Part shown: positions 24,383 to 32,216 of the stretch, one piece after another
How positions within the stretch are numbered: position 1 is the stretch's first letter
How the letters are laid out: every line of letters begins with the position of its first letter
Assembly: GCF_001189295.1 (NCBI RefSeq)
Contig: NZ_CP012159.1
Coordinates: 3,298,973 to 3,362,972, forward strand
Origin: Chondromyces crocatus
Lineage (GTDB): Bacteria > Myxococcota_A > Polyangia > Polyangiales > Polyangiaceae
Direction of reading: 5' to 3'
Length of the DNA: 64,000 nucleotides
Position numbers and translations under genes: made by a program
Notes under the pieces: generated by a model
Told to the model about the DNA's origin: nothing
Databases searched by the model: none
The model's input: the letters and a program-made list of their open reading frames with translations, nothing else

Positions 24383-25327
24383 ATGAGCGAGCCGTCTGCC
24401 CTGCCGAGCCTGGATGAACAACGCCGCGCCCTGCGTGAGGGGGCGCTGGTGCAGCGCGAAGAGCACCTGGGGACGCTGGTGATCACCGGCTCGGAGCGGC
24501 AGAGCTGGTTGAACGGGATCCTGACGTGCAACCTGGAGCCGCTGCGCGTGGGGAGCGGGGCCTACGGGATCAGCGCGGCGAAGAACGGGAAGATCCAGGC
24601 CGAGGTGTGGGTGGTCCTCGGCGCGGAGCGGATCCTGCTCGCGGTGCAGCGGGATCGGCTGTCGCTGCTACAGGAGATGTTCGAGCGGTACCTCGTGATG
24701 GAGGACGTGGAGGTGGTCGACGGCTCGGCGGAGTTCGGGTGGGTCTTCGCGGTGGGGCCGAAGGCTGGAGCGCTGCTGGAGGCAGGGCGCACTGCGGGGG
24801 CCGAGGGGGCGCGCGCAGACTGGACGGGGCTGGGTGGGGCCGTCTTCGGGGCTCCCGTGGAGAAGCTCGAGGCGGTGGAGGGGGCGCTGCTCGGTCAGGA
24901 GGGCGCGGCGCGGGGGTCGGCAGCGTCCTGGGAGGTGCTGCGCGTGGAGAATAACGTGGGGCGCTTCGGGGTGGACTTCGACGAGCAGAACTACCCGCAG
25001 GAGGCGTCGCTCGAGGACCTGGCGGTGTCGTTCAACAAGGGCTGCTACCTGGGTCAGGAGGCGGTCTACATGCTCCAGCACCGAGGGCACGCGAAGAAGC
25101 GGCTGGTGCAGATCGAGGTGCAGGGGGAAGGGGAGCTGCCGAAGGGGACGGCGCTGACGTTGCCCGATGGGACGGCGGTGGGGACAGTGACGAGCCATGT
25201 GCCGAACCCGAACGGGGGAGGGGTGCTGGCGCTGGGGTATCTGAAGTTCAAGCAGGCCCGGAAGGGGGTCGAGGTTCGCGTCGCCGGGAGGACGGCGACG
25301 GTCGTGGCGGCGCGCGGGGGGTCCTGA
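24383..25327 (+). CDS. ygfZ: YgfZ-like folate-binding Fe-S cluster repair protein
   Basis: 314 residues of the YgfZ/GcvT-like family. YgfZ is a tetrahydrofolate-binding protein that helps make or repair some iron-sulfur enzymes. The diagnostic motif K-G-C-Y-L-G-Q-E is present (FNKGCYLGQEAVYMLQHRG), as is the N-terminal GcvT-like fold (RQSWLNGILTCNLEPLRVG, AAKNGKIQAEVWV). The C-terminal barrel ends with ALGYLKFKQARKG. GGGGG lies before the ATG. Third codon positions are strongly G-rich, in contrast to equally oriented genes at 3-13 and 48-53 kb. Confidence 0.92.
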   Translation: MSEPSALPSLDEQRRALREGALVQREEHLGTLVITGSERQSWLNGILTCNLEPLRVGSGAYGISAAKNGKIQAEVWVVLGAERILLAVQRDRLSLLQEMFERYLVMEDVEVVDGSAEFGWVFAVGPKAGALLEAGRTAGAEGARADWTGLGGAVFGAPVEKLEAVEGALLGQEGAARGSAASWEVLRVENNVGRFGVDFDEQNYPQEASLEDLAVSFNKGCYLGQEAVYMLQHRGHAKKRLVQIEVQGEGELPKGTALTLPDGTAVGTVTSHVPNPNGGGVLALGYLKFKQARKGVEVRVAGRTATVVAARGGS

Positions 25328-25501
25328 TTCACACGGCAGGGGCGATCCGAGCCTGAAGGTGGGCTGAGCGACACCACTTCGACCGAGGTGCGGCGTCGTC
25401 TGACTCCTGCGGGGGGATCGTCCGCTCGGGAGCCGCAGGGTTAGACCGGGTGCGCTCCTGGTACGTCCAACGGGCCTGTCTTCGTTCACCAAGGGGACGA
25501 C

Positions 25502-27700
25502 ATGCGCTCGTTGATTGCTGTCTCGCTGCTCGCTCTCGTCGGCTGTGGTTCGACGACCACCTATGTGGCGTCGGACACGACGCTCGGTCGGGTCGTGGTC
25601 TATCGCAACGGTATCGCCTACTTCGAGCGGTTCGCTCGGGTGCAAGGGGACTCGCTGGCCATGCAGGTGCCAGCCGACAAGGTGGATGACTTCCTCAAGT
25701 CGTTGACGGTGGTGGACGCGAAGACGGGGGAGCCGACGCCGATCGCGTACCCGACGACGCCTCCCGGAGGGGAGGGGGACGTGCAGATGAAGATCCAGCT
25801 CCCGAAGGGCGGGGCGCACGAGCTGCGGCTGTCCTACGTGACGGAGGCGCCGTCGTGGAAGCCGAGCTACCGGGTGGTGCTGGGGGACGGGGGGAAGGTG
25901 CGGCTGCAGGCTTGGGCGATCGTGGACAACACGTCAGGGGAGGACTGGAAGAACGTGAAGCTGGGGGTGGGGGCCAGCTCGGCGCTGTCGTTCCGGTACG
26001 ATCTGCGATCGGTGCGGCTGGTGCAGCGAGAGACGCTGCGGCAAGACGATCTGTTTGCGCAGGCGCCGCCGACGGGTGGGGTGACGTACGGGGCAGGGCA
26101 AGCGCCGCTCGTGGCGGGGGCGCAGCGGGTGGTGGTGGAGATGTCGGACGTGGTGATCGCGGCGGTGGACGAGGAGGAGCGGGCGGAGGTGGCGCAGGCG
26201 CGTCCGAGCGGCGTGCCTTCGAGGGGGCCACAGGCAAAGCCGAAGCCGAAGGCGTCGGGCGCGGCTGCGAGGAGAGACGGGGGGGCAGGTGGCCTGGGCA
26301 GGTTGCAGAATCAGGCGTCGAATGCCGGGGCGATGGCGTCGATGGCGCGCAATCTCCAGGGGACGCAGAACCAGATCATCGTCGAGGGCTATGCGGACGT
26401 GCGGGATGGCGACAAGTTCTCGGCGTCGCTGGAGCGGGCGAACCGAGTGCGTGAGCAGCTGATCCGGAACGGGTTGCCGCCGGAGCAGGTGGTGGCCGTG
26501 GGGAGCGGTGAGCAGCAAGGGCGCGCAGGCGGGGTGCGCGTGGTCGAAGCAGCGCCTTCGGTGGGCGTCGACAAGAACATGGAGCTGAACGGGATCCTCG
26601 ATGGGTCGCAACGCCCGGTGGGGGGCACGTCGAGTGAGAAGGCGGCTGCGGAGCCGATCGGGATCTCGCACTTCGAGTCGAAGACGCCGATGAACGTGCC
26701 GCGAGGGACGTCGGCGATGATTTCGATCCTCGATCAGCAGACCGAGGGGGAGGTCGTGTACTTCTTCGATGCGGAGAGCGCTCGGGGGAACGCGCGGTTC
26801 CCGTTCCGCGCGGTGCGGGTGCGCAATCCGACGGGATCGGCGCTGGAGACGGGGCCCGTGACGGTGTTCGGGGAGGGGCGGTTCATCGGGGAGGGGCTGT
26901 GCGAGCCGATCCCGGAGCGGTCGGTGGCGTTCATCCCGTTCGCGCTCGATCGTCAGGTGGTGGTGGAGAGCAAGGACCAGGAGGAGGACCGGATCGCGCG
27001 AATCCTGACGGTGCAGCGGGGGGTGTTCTCCACGGAGGTGCAGCACACGCGGCGGCGGACGTACGCGTTCCACAACCGGTTGATGACGCCGGCCACGGTG
27101 TACGTGCGCCATACGGTGGCGCCAGGGTTCACGCTGGGGAAGGCGCCCGCAGAGAGTGAGCGGCTGGGGGCCGCGCACCTGTTCCGGGTGTCGGTGCCCG
27201 CGGGTGGGAAGGCGGAGGTGTCGGTCGAGGAGGCGACGCCGGTGTTCAAGACGGCCGATCTGCGCTCGACGACGGGGCGGGAGATGGTGGGGGCCTTTCT
27301 CTCGTCAGGGGCCGTGGAAGGGCCGCTGAAGGAGGCGGTGGGGGAGCTGATGCGGCTGCAAAAAGAGATCGGGGGCTTCGAGCAGCGGGTGGACACGATG
27401 CGCGAGCAGATGTCGGAATACCGGGCGCGGATGGACGAGCTGCACGCGCAGATCGTCACGCTGCGCGCGGTGAAGACGGCGGGGCCGCTGATGCAGAGCC
27501 TGGAGAAGAAGCTGTCGGAGGTGAGCGACAAGCTGTCCAAGGCGACGATCGAGCTGGTCGCCGTGCAGGAGAAGCTGATGGTGGCGCGCATCCGATTCCA
27601 GGATGGCGTGGCGGATCTGTCGCTGTCGCGGAAGGACGAGCCCGCAGCGAAGGCGGATAGCGAGCCGGCCAGGCCGCCCAGTACCCGCCTCGGGGGGTGA
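25502..27700 (+). CDS. DUF4139-type lipoprotein with inserted OmpA-like domain
   Basis: 732 residues. It opens with a lipoprotein signal (MRSLIAVSLLALVGC, Cys15). Residues 28-170 match the N-terminal strand-rich part of DUF4139 proteins (VVVYRNGIAYFERFA, YVTEAPSWKPSYRVVL, AIVDNTSGEDWKNVKL). A low-complexity segment leads to an OmpA-like stretch at about 288-345 (QIIVEGYADVRDG, then SLERANRVREQLIRNGLPPEQ). The DUF4139 part resumes from residue 390 (SMIS-like core, YAFHNRLMTPATVYV). The last 120 residues are a long coiled coil (LMRLQKEIGGFEQRVDTMRE...). An OmpA module inside this family is unusual and would tether the protein to peptidoglycan. Confidence 0.82.
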   Translation: MRSLIAVSLLALVGCGSTTTYVASDTTLGRVVVYRNGIAYFERFARVQGDSLAMQVPADKVDDFLKSLTVVDAKTGEPTPIAYPTTPPGGEGDVQMKIQLPKGGAHELRLSYVTEAPSWKPSYRVVLGDGGKVRLQAWAIVDNTSGEDWKNVKLGVGASSALSFRYDLRSVRLVQRETLRQDDLFAQAPPTGGVTYGAGQAPLVAGAQRVVVEMSDVVIAAVDEEERAEVAQARPSGVPSRGPQAKPKPKASGAAARRDGGAGGLGRLQNQASNAGAMASMARNLQGTQNQIIVEGYADVRDGDKFSASLERANRVREQLIRNGLPPEQVVAVGSGEQQGRAGGVRVVEAAPSVGVDKNMELNGILDGSQRPVGGTSSEKAAAEPIGISHFESKTPMNVPRGTSAMISILDQQTEGEVVYFFDAESARGNARFPFRAVRVRNPTGSALETGPVTVFGEGRFIGEGLCEPIPERSVAFIPFALDRQVVVESKDQEEDRIARILTVQRGVFSTEVQHTRRRTYAFHNRLMTPATVYVRHTVAPGFTLGKAPAESERLGAAHLFRVSVPAGGKAEVSVEEATPVFKTADLRSTTGREMVGAFLSSGAVEGPLKEAVGELMRLQKEIGGFEQRVDTMREQMSEYRARMDELHAQIVTLRAVKTAGPLMQSLEKKLSEVSDKLSKATIELVAVQEKLMVARIRFQDGVADLSLSRKDEPAAKADSEPARPPSTRLGG

Positions 27701-27723
27701 TGGGTGTCGCTAGAGCGCGAGGT

Positions 27724-29061
27724 TCAGGGGAAGATCTCGCGCTCGCCGTAGGCGGCTGCGATGCGCTGGAGCGCGACGCAGTAGGCAGCGATGCGGAGGG
27801 ACTGCTTCTTCTGCCGCGCCACCTCGGAGACCTCGCGGTAGGCCTTCTTCATGGCCTTCTCCAGGCGGGCGTCGACTTCCTCGATGCTCCAGCTCTCGGA
27901 GCGCTTGTTCTGCACCCACTCGTAGTAGCTGACGGTGACGCCGCCGGAGTTGGCGAGGACGTCGGGGAGGATGTCGATGCCGCGGTCGAGCAGGATGCGC
28001 TCGCCTTCGGGGGTGCAGGGGCCGTTCGCGCCTTCGGCGACCAGGCGGACCTGGAGGTCGCGGGCCTCGTCGACGCCGACCTGGTTCTCGAGCGCGGCGG
28101 GCGTGAAGATGTCGGCCTTGATGCGGAAGAACTCTTCGCGGGTGATGGGCTTGCCGCCAGGGTAGCCCGCGATGGAGCGGTGGCGCTTCACGTAGTCCTG
28201 GAGCTTGTGCGGGTTGAAGCCCTCGGGGTTGTACAGGTAGCCCGCGTGATCGCCGACGGCGATGGTGGAGACGCCGAGCTTCGAGAGGATGACGGAGGTG
28301 TTGGATCCGACGTTGCCGAAGCCCTGCACGATCATCGTCGCGCCGCCGAGGTTGAAGTCACGCTCGTCGGCCCACTCGGTGATGCAGTGGACGACGCCCT
28401 GGGCCGTCGCCTTCTCGCGTCCGTAGGTGCCGCCGCTGGCGACGGGCTTGCCGGTGACGACGCCCTTCACGGCCTGCTTCATGAGCTGGCCGACCGTGTT
28501 CATGTACGTGTCCATGGCCCACGCCATGACCTTCGCGTCGGTGCCGACATCGGGAGCGGGGATGTCGGTCTCGGGGCCGATGTTGGGGCCGAGGGCGTGG
28601 AAGAAGCGGCGGGTGATCCGCTGCAGCTCGTCACGCGAGACCTCGTTGGGGTTGAACTTGATGCCGCCCTTGCCGCCGCCGAGCGGGAGGTTCATGAGCG
28701 CGCACTTCCACGTCATCATCGCCGCGAGCGCCTTGACGTCGTCGAGCGAGACGCTCTCGTGGTAGCGAACGCCGCCCTTGTACGGGCCGAGCAAGTTGTT
28801 GTGCTGGATCCGATAGCCCTTGAAGAGACGGACGGTCCCATCATCCATCTTCACGGGGAAGTTGACGATGATCTCGTTCTTCGGCTGCTGGAGGATCGTG
28901 TGGATGTACGGGGGCAGGTCGATGAGTCGGGCTGCCTCGTCCAGGTATCCCTGGATGTTCTTGAAGAACTCGTCCTTCGAGGTTGCCGGCTTGGCCGCGT
29001 TCGGCGAGCTCGGCTTCGCCTCTGGGATGGGAACGGTGGGGCTCTTCTCTGCTTTGCTCAT
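27724..29061 (-). CDS. gdhA: glutamate (Glu/Leu/Phe/Val family) dehydrogenase
   Basis: 445 residues from ATG 29061 (MSKAEKSPTVPIPEAKP). It interconverts glutamate and 2-oxoglutarate plus ammonia with NAD(P). Family marks: PVKMDDGTVRLFKGYRIQHN, GPYKGGVRYHESV, the substrate-site lysine in LPLGGGKGGIKFNP, DIPAPDVGTDAKVMAW, the dinucleotide fold TMIVQGFGNVGSNTS, and AEGANGPCTPEG. The first 28 residues are a Pro/Ala/Lys extension not usual in the core family. It lies convergent with the DUF4139 gene. Confidence 0.95.
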   Translation of the reverse strand: MSKAEKSPTVPIPEAKPSSPNAAKPATSKDEFFKNIQGYLDEAARLIDLPPYIHTILQQPKNEIIVNFPVKMDDGTVRLFKGYRIQHNNLLGPYKGGVRYHESVSLDDVKALAAMMTWKCALMNLPLGGGKGGIKFNPNEVSRDELQRITRRFFHALGPNIGPETDIPAPDVGTDAKVMAWAMDTYMNTVGQLMKQAVKGVVTGKPVASGGTYGREKATAQGVVHCITEWADERDFNLGGATMIVQGFGNVGSNTSVILSKLGVSTIAVGDHAGYLYNPEGFNPHKLQDYVKRHRSIAGYPGGKPITREEFFRIKADIFTPAALENQVGVDEARDLQVRLVAEGANGPCTPEGERILLDRGIDILPDVLANSGGVTVSYYEWVQNKRSESWSIEEVDARLEKAMKKAYREVSEVARQKKQSLRIAAYCVALQRIAAAYGEREIFP

Positions 29062-29208
29062 GGGGACGCTCCGCGTTCTAGTCCGCAGAACGTCAGGCTT
29101 CAATCACGCGACGCGTTACGTACTTGTCGCGAAATCCGGGTTCATGGCCTCGTGCGTCGGACCCCTTCGTGGGGCAGTAAGCCGAGCGCAGCCATTCGCC
29201 GCGGTGCG

Positions 29209-30030
29209 TTAGTGCTGCCACCAGAACAGGATGTAGAAGTAAGTCAACGTGGCCGTCACGAGGAGGGCATCGACGCGATCGAGAATGCCGCCATGGCCAG
29301 GGATGATGCCGCCCGAGTCCTTCACATTGACGGAGCGTTTGAGCAGCGATTCCCCGAGATCACCGGCCTGACCCAGGGCGCCAGCGACGACGCCGAGCAC
29401 GATTGCGTCGAGGGCGGGGAGGGACCGCAAATAGAGGAAGTGGCCGACGAGCGCGCCGAGCACGGCGAAGACGAGGCCGCCGATGGCACCTTCGATGGTC
29501 TTCTTGGGGCTCACGGCCTCGTAGAGCTTGTGCTTGCCGAGGAACCGGCCAGCGAAATAGGCGCCGGTGTCCGAGAACCAGGAGAGCGTCAGGGCGAGAA
29601 CGACGAAGCCCGGGCCGTCGTCGCCAGCGTCACGTCGGAGCAGCGCCAGCGCGGCCATGCCGCCACCGAGGTACAGGGGGCCGAAGGTCGCTGCCGCGAC
29701 CCGCAGCGCCGCGCTGTTGATGTCACCGAGCCGGGCGAGGGTGAGCAGCATGCCCGCGATCGGGAGGGAGAGGAGCAGGACGAGGAGGGCGCGAGGGTCT
29801 GTGCCCCAGCGCCAGAGGACGCCGTAGACGACGAGCGTCATGGCGAGTCCGGAGACCTGAGAAGGGCGGTCTTCGGGATGGGTCATCCCGAACAGCTCGA
29901 GCGCGCCGACAGAGGTGGCCACGGCGAGGAACACGGCCCATCCCCAGGGGGGGCCGAGGTAGAGCAGCGCGAGCAGGAGGGGGATGGCGATGGCAGCGGC
30001 GAAGAGGCGCTGGATGAGGTTCGAGCGCAC
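29209..30030 (-). CDS. cdsA: phosphatidate cytidylyltransferase
   Basis: 273 residues, starting with GTG 30030, two bases after the uppS stop. CdsA makes CDP-diacylglycerol from phosphatidate and CTP at the inner membrane. About eight hydrophobic helices are visible. The family signature near the C-terminus (S-x-x-K-R-x(4)-K-D, then P-G-H-G-G-x-L-D-R) is present: [20 protein letters not shown] and [27 protein letters not shown] is also typical. The uppS-cdsA order is conserved in many bacteria, but dxr, usual next in the series, is not here. Confidence 0.96.
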   Translation of the reverse strand: MRSNLIQRLFAAAIAIPLLLALLYLGPPWGWAVFLAVATSVGALELFGMTHPEDRPSQVSGLAMTLVVYGVLWRWGTDPRALLVLLLSLPIAGMLLTLARLGDINSAALRVAAATFGPLYLGGGMAALALLRRDAGDDGPGFVVLALTLSWFSDTGAYFAGRFLGKHKLYEAVSPKKTIEGAIGGLVFAVLGALVGHFLYLRSLPALDAIVLGVVAGALGQAGDLGESLLKRSVNVKDSGGIIPGHGGILDRVDALLVTATLTYFYILFWWQH

Positions 30031-30032
30031 GA

Positions 30033-30794
30033 TCAGGTCTCCGTTCCGGTCTGGGAAATCGCCATGGGCATCGGCTTACCGACCTTGCCGAAGCGTCGTT
30101 CCCGGCGCTGGTAGCTGGCGATGGCGGCAAACAGGTCGTCCTCGACGAAGTCGGGCCACAGCCGGTCAGTGAAGGCGAGCTCGGCGTAAGCGGCTCCGTA
30201 CAGCAAGAAGTTCGAGAGGCGCTGTTCTCCACCGGTCCTGATGATGAGATCAGGGTCGCCGAAGCTCAGGCTCGGGATGCGTGTTGCAAGCAGGGTGTGG
30301 TCGATGCTTCGTGGGTCCAGCCTGCCAGCCGCGGCTTCGAGGGCGAGCTGCTGGGCGGCGGCGGCGATCTCTTCGCGTCCTCCGTACGAGAGGGCCAGCG
30401 CCAAGGTCATGCGGCTCTTGTCGGACGAAGCTTGGCGGAGAGGGTAGAGCACCTCGCGCACGGCAGGGGGCAAGCGTTGGAGGTCGCCGATGGCGACGAG
30501 ACGGATGTCGTTGTGGAGGATCTCGTCGCGTTCGCTCATGAGGAACTCGCGGAGCAAGCCCATCAGAGCGTCGACCTCGCCCGTCGGGCGAGCCCAGTTC
30601 TGCTCGCTGAAGGCGTAGAGGGTCAGCGCCTCGATGCCGAGGCGGCGGCAAGCGCGAACGAGGCGGCGCACCGCGGCGGAGCCGGCCTTGTGGCCTGCCT
30701 CGCGCGGCTCGCCACGCGACTCCGCCCAGCGTCCGTTGCCATCCATGATGATCCCGAGATGACGGGGGAGATTTCTGGCTTCCACGAGGTTCAT
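30033..30794 (-). CDS. uppS: undecaprenyl diphosphate synthase (cis-prenyltransferase)
   Basis: 253 residues from ATG 30794. It elongates farnesyl diphosphate with isopentenyl units in cis to the C55 carrier for peptidoglycan and polysaccharides. The catalytic Asp is in [13 protein letters not shown]; other marks are [64 protein letters not shown] and FTDRLWPDF. Coupled to cdsA. It shares a 57-base divergent promoter region with the Kal-Kce gene. The frame is open far upstream (to 32333), but that part is antisense to the next gene. Confidence 0.97.
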   Translation of the reverse strand: MNLVEARNLPRHLGIIMDGNGRWAESRGEPREAGHKAGSAAVRRLVRACRRLGIEALTLYAFSEQNWARPTGEVDALMGLLREFLMSERDEILHNDIRLVAIGDLQRLPPAVREVLYPLRQASSDKSRMTLALALSYGGREEIAAAAQQLALEAAAGRLDPRSIDHTLLATRIPSLSFGDPDLIIRTGGEQRLSNFLLYGAAYAELAFTDRLWPDFVEDDLFAAIASYQRRERRFGKVGKPMPMAISQTGTET

Positions 30795-30851
30795 CAGCCG
30801 CGGGGAGTTTCCACTGTTGACTACCGACTGTCGACTGTCGACTCTCCCCGC

Positions 30852-32216
30852 ATGAGCATCGGGGTCGGTCTTACGGTCACGCTTCGCGTCCGCATGGGGT
30901 CGCACGACGCACACTACGCCGGAGAGCTCGTCGATGGGGCCCGAATTCTCGGGCTGTTCGGTGATGTCGCCACCGAGCTTCTCATCCGGCTCGATGGGGA
31001 CGAGGGGCTCTTCCGCGCCTACGAGGGCATCGAGTTCCTGGCTCCGGTGCGGGCGGGCGACTATATCGAGGCCACCGGGGTCATCACCAAGGTGGGCAAC
31101 ACGTCCCGGACCATGGCGTTCGAGGCCCGGAAGGTGGTGACGAACCTCCGGGATGGCGGCCTGCCTCCCTCGGCCGCAGACGCGCTGGCGGATCCTGTGG
31201 TGGTGTGCCGCGCGCTGGGAACGTGCGTGGTGCCGAAGGAGCTGCAGCGGCGTCCGCGGCTTGTGCTGCCGTCGCTGTCGGCGGCGCCCCCGGATCAGGC
31301 GCTGGCAGAGCTGCCGGAGCCGAGGCCGATCATCACGCCGCCACCGCGGGTGATCGTGACGCCGCCGAGCTCCGAGCTGATCCTGACGGCGGCCATCGTG
31401 GGGGCCGAGATCACCCGGAAGCAGACGCCATGGTTGCCGATCACGGCGCGCGAGATCGCCGACGAGGCGGCGCGCTGTCGTGATGCCGGGGCGGCGGTGA
31501 TCCATCTCCACGTGCGCACGGCAGATGGGGCTCCGAGCCAGGACAAGGGGTTGTTCGCGGAGGCGATTGCGGCGATCCGGGAGAAGACCGACGTGATCGT
31601 GCAGACCTCCACCGGTGGGGCGGTGGGGATGGGTGGAGAGGAGAGGGCGCAGCCGCTCCTGTGTCATCCGGAGATGGCGACGCTCAACTGCGGCACGCTG
31701 AACTTCGGAGAAGAGGTATTCGAGAATCCGCGTCCGCTGATCCGGGATCTGTGCAAGCGGATCCGCGAGGCGGGCAGCGTGCCCGAGCTGGAGTGCTACG
31801 AGGTGGGGCACATCGAGGAGGCGCTCCGGCTGCACGCGGAGGGGGTGCTCACCGGGCCGCTTCACTTCCAGTTCGTGCTCGGGGTCCCCGGCGGGATCGG
31901 GGCGCGCGAGGAGGTGGTGCGCTTCATGATGAGCCAGATCCCGCCTGGCGCGACGTGGGGGGTCGCCGCTGTGGGGCGGCATCAGCGTCCGATGACGGAG
32001 CTGGCGATGCGGCTCGGGGGACACGCGCGGGTGGGTCTCGAGGACAACATCTACCTGGACAAGGGGGTGCTCGCAGAAGGGAGCGCGCCGCTCGTGGCCC
32101 GCGCTGCGGCGTACGCGAAGACGGTGGGTCGAGAGGTCGTCGATCCTGCGCGCGCCCGGCAGCTCCTCGGACTTCCTGGCGCCGGCGCCAGGGCAGGGGA
32201 ACCGCGCGCGTCGTGA
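30852..32216 (+). CDS. fused 3-aminobutyryl-CoA ammonia-lyase / 3-keto-5-aminohexanoate cleavage enzyme
   Basis: 454 residues. Residues 1-135 match Kal, the hotdog ammonia-lyase for 3-aminobutyryl-CoA ([37 protein letters not shown]). A Pro-rich linker (about 140-172) joins it to a complete Kce/BKACE domain, which splits 3-keto-5-aminohexanoate with acetyl-CoA. Its zinc and catalytic residues are present: Glu186 in AIVGAEIT and His218/His220 in VIHLHVR; also [11 protein letters not shown] and [12 protein letters not shown]. These are consecutive steps of the lysine fermentation pathway (Kce product is Kal substrate), so the fusion may channel the intermediate. Other Kdd/Kam genes are not in the window. 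Confidence 0.9.
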   Translation: MSIGVGLTVTLRVRMGSHDAHYAGELVDGARILGLFGDVATELLIRLDGDEGLFRAYEGIEFLAPVRAGDYIEATGVITKVGNTSRTMAFEARKVVTNLRDGGLPPSAADALADPVVVCRALGTCVVPKELQRRPRLVLPSLSAAPPDQALAELPEPRPIITPPPRVIVTPPSSELILTAAIVGAEITRKQTPWLPITAREIADEAARCRDAGAAVIHLHVRTADGAPSQDKGLFAEAIAAIREKTDVIVQTSTGGAVGMGGEERAQPLLCHPEMATLNCGTLNFGEEVFENPRPLIRDLCKRIREAGSVPELECYEVGHIEEALRLHAEGVLTGPLHFQFVLGVPGGIGAREEVVRFMMSQIPPGATWGVAAVGRHQRPMTELAMRLGGHARVGLEDNIYLDKGVLAEGSAPLVARAAAYAKTVGREVVDPARARQLLGLPGAGARAGEPRAS

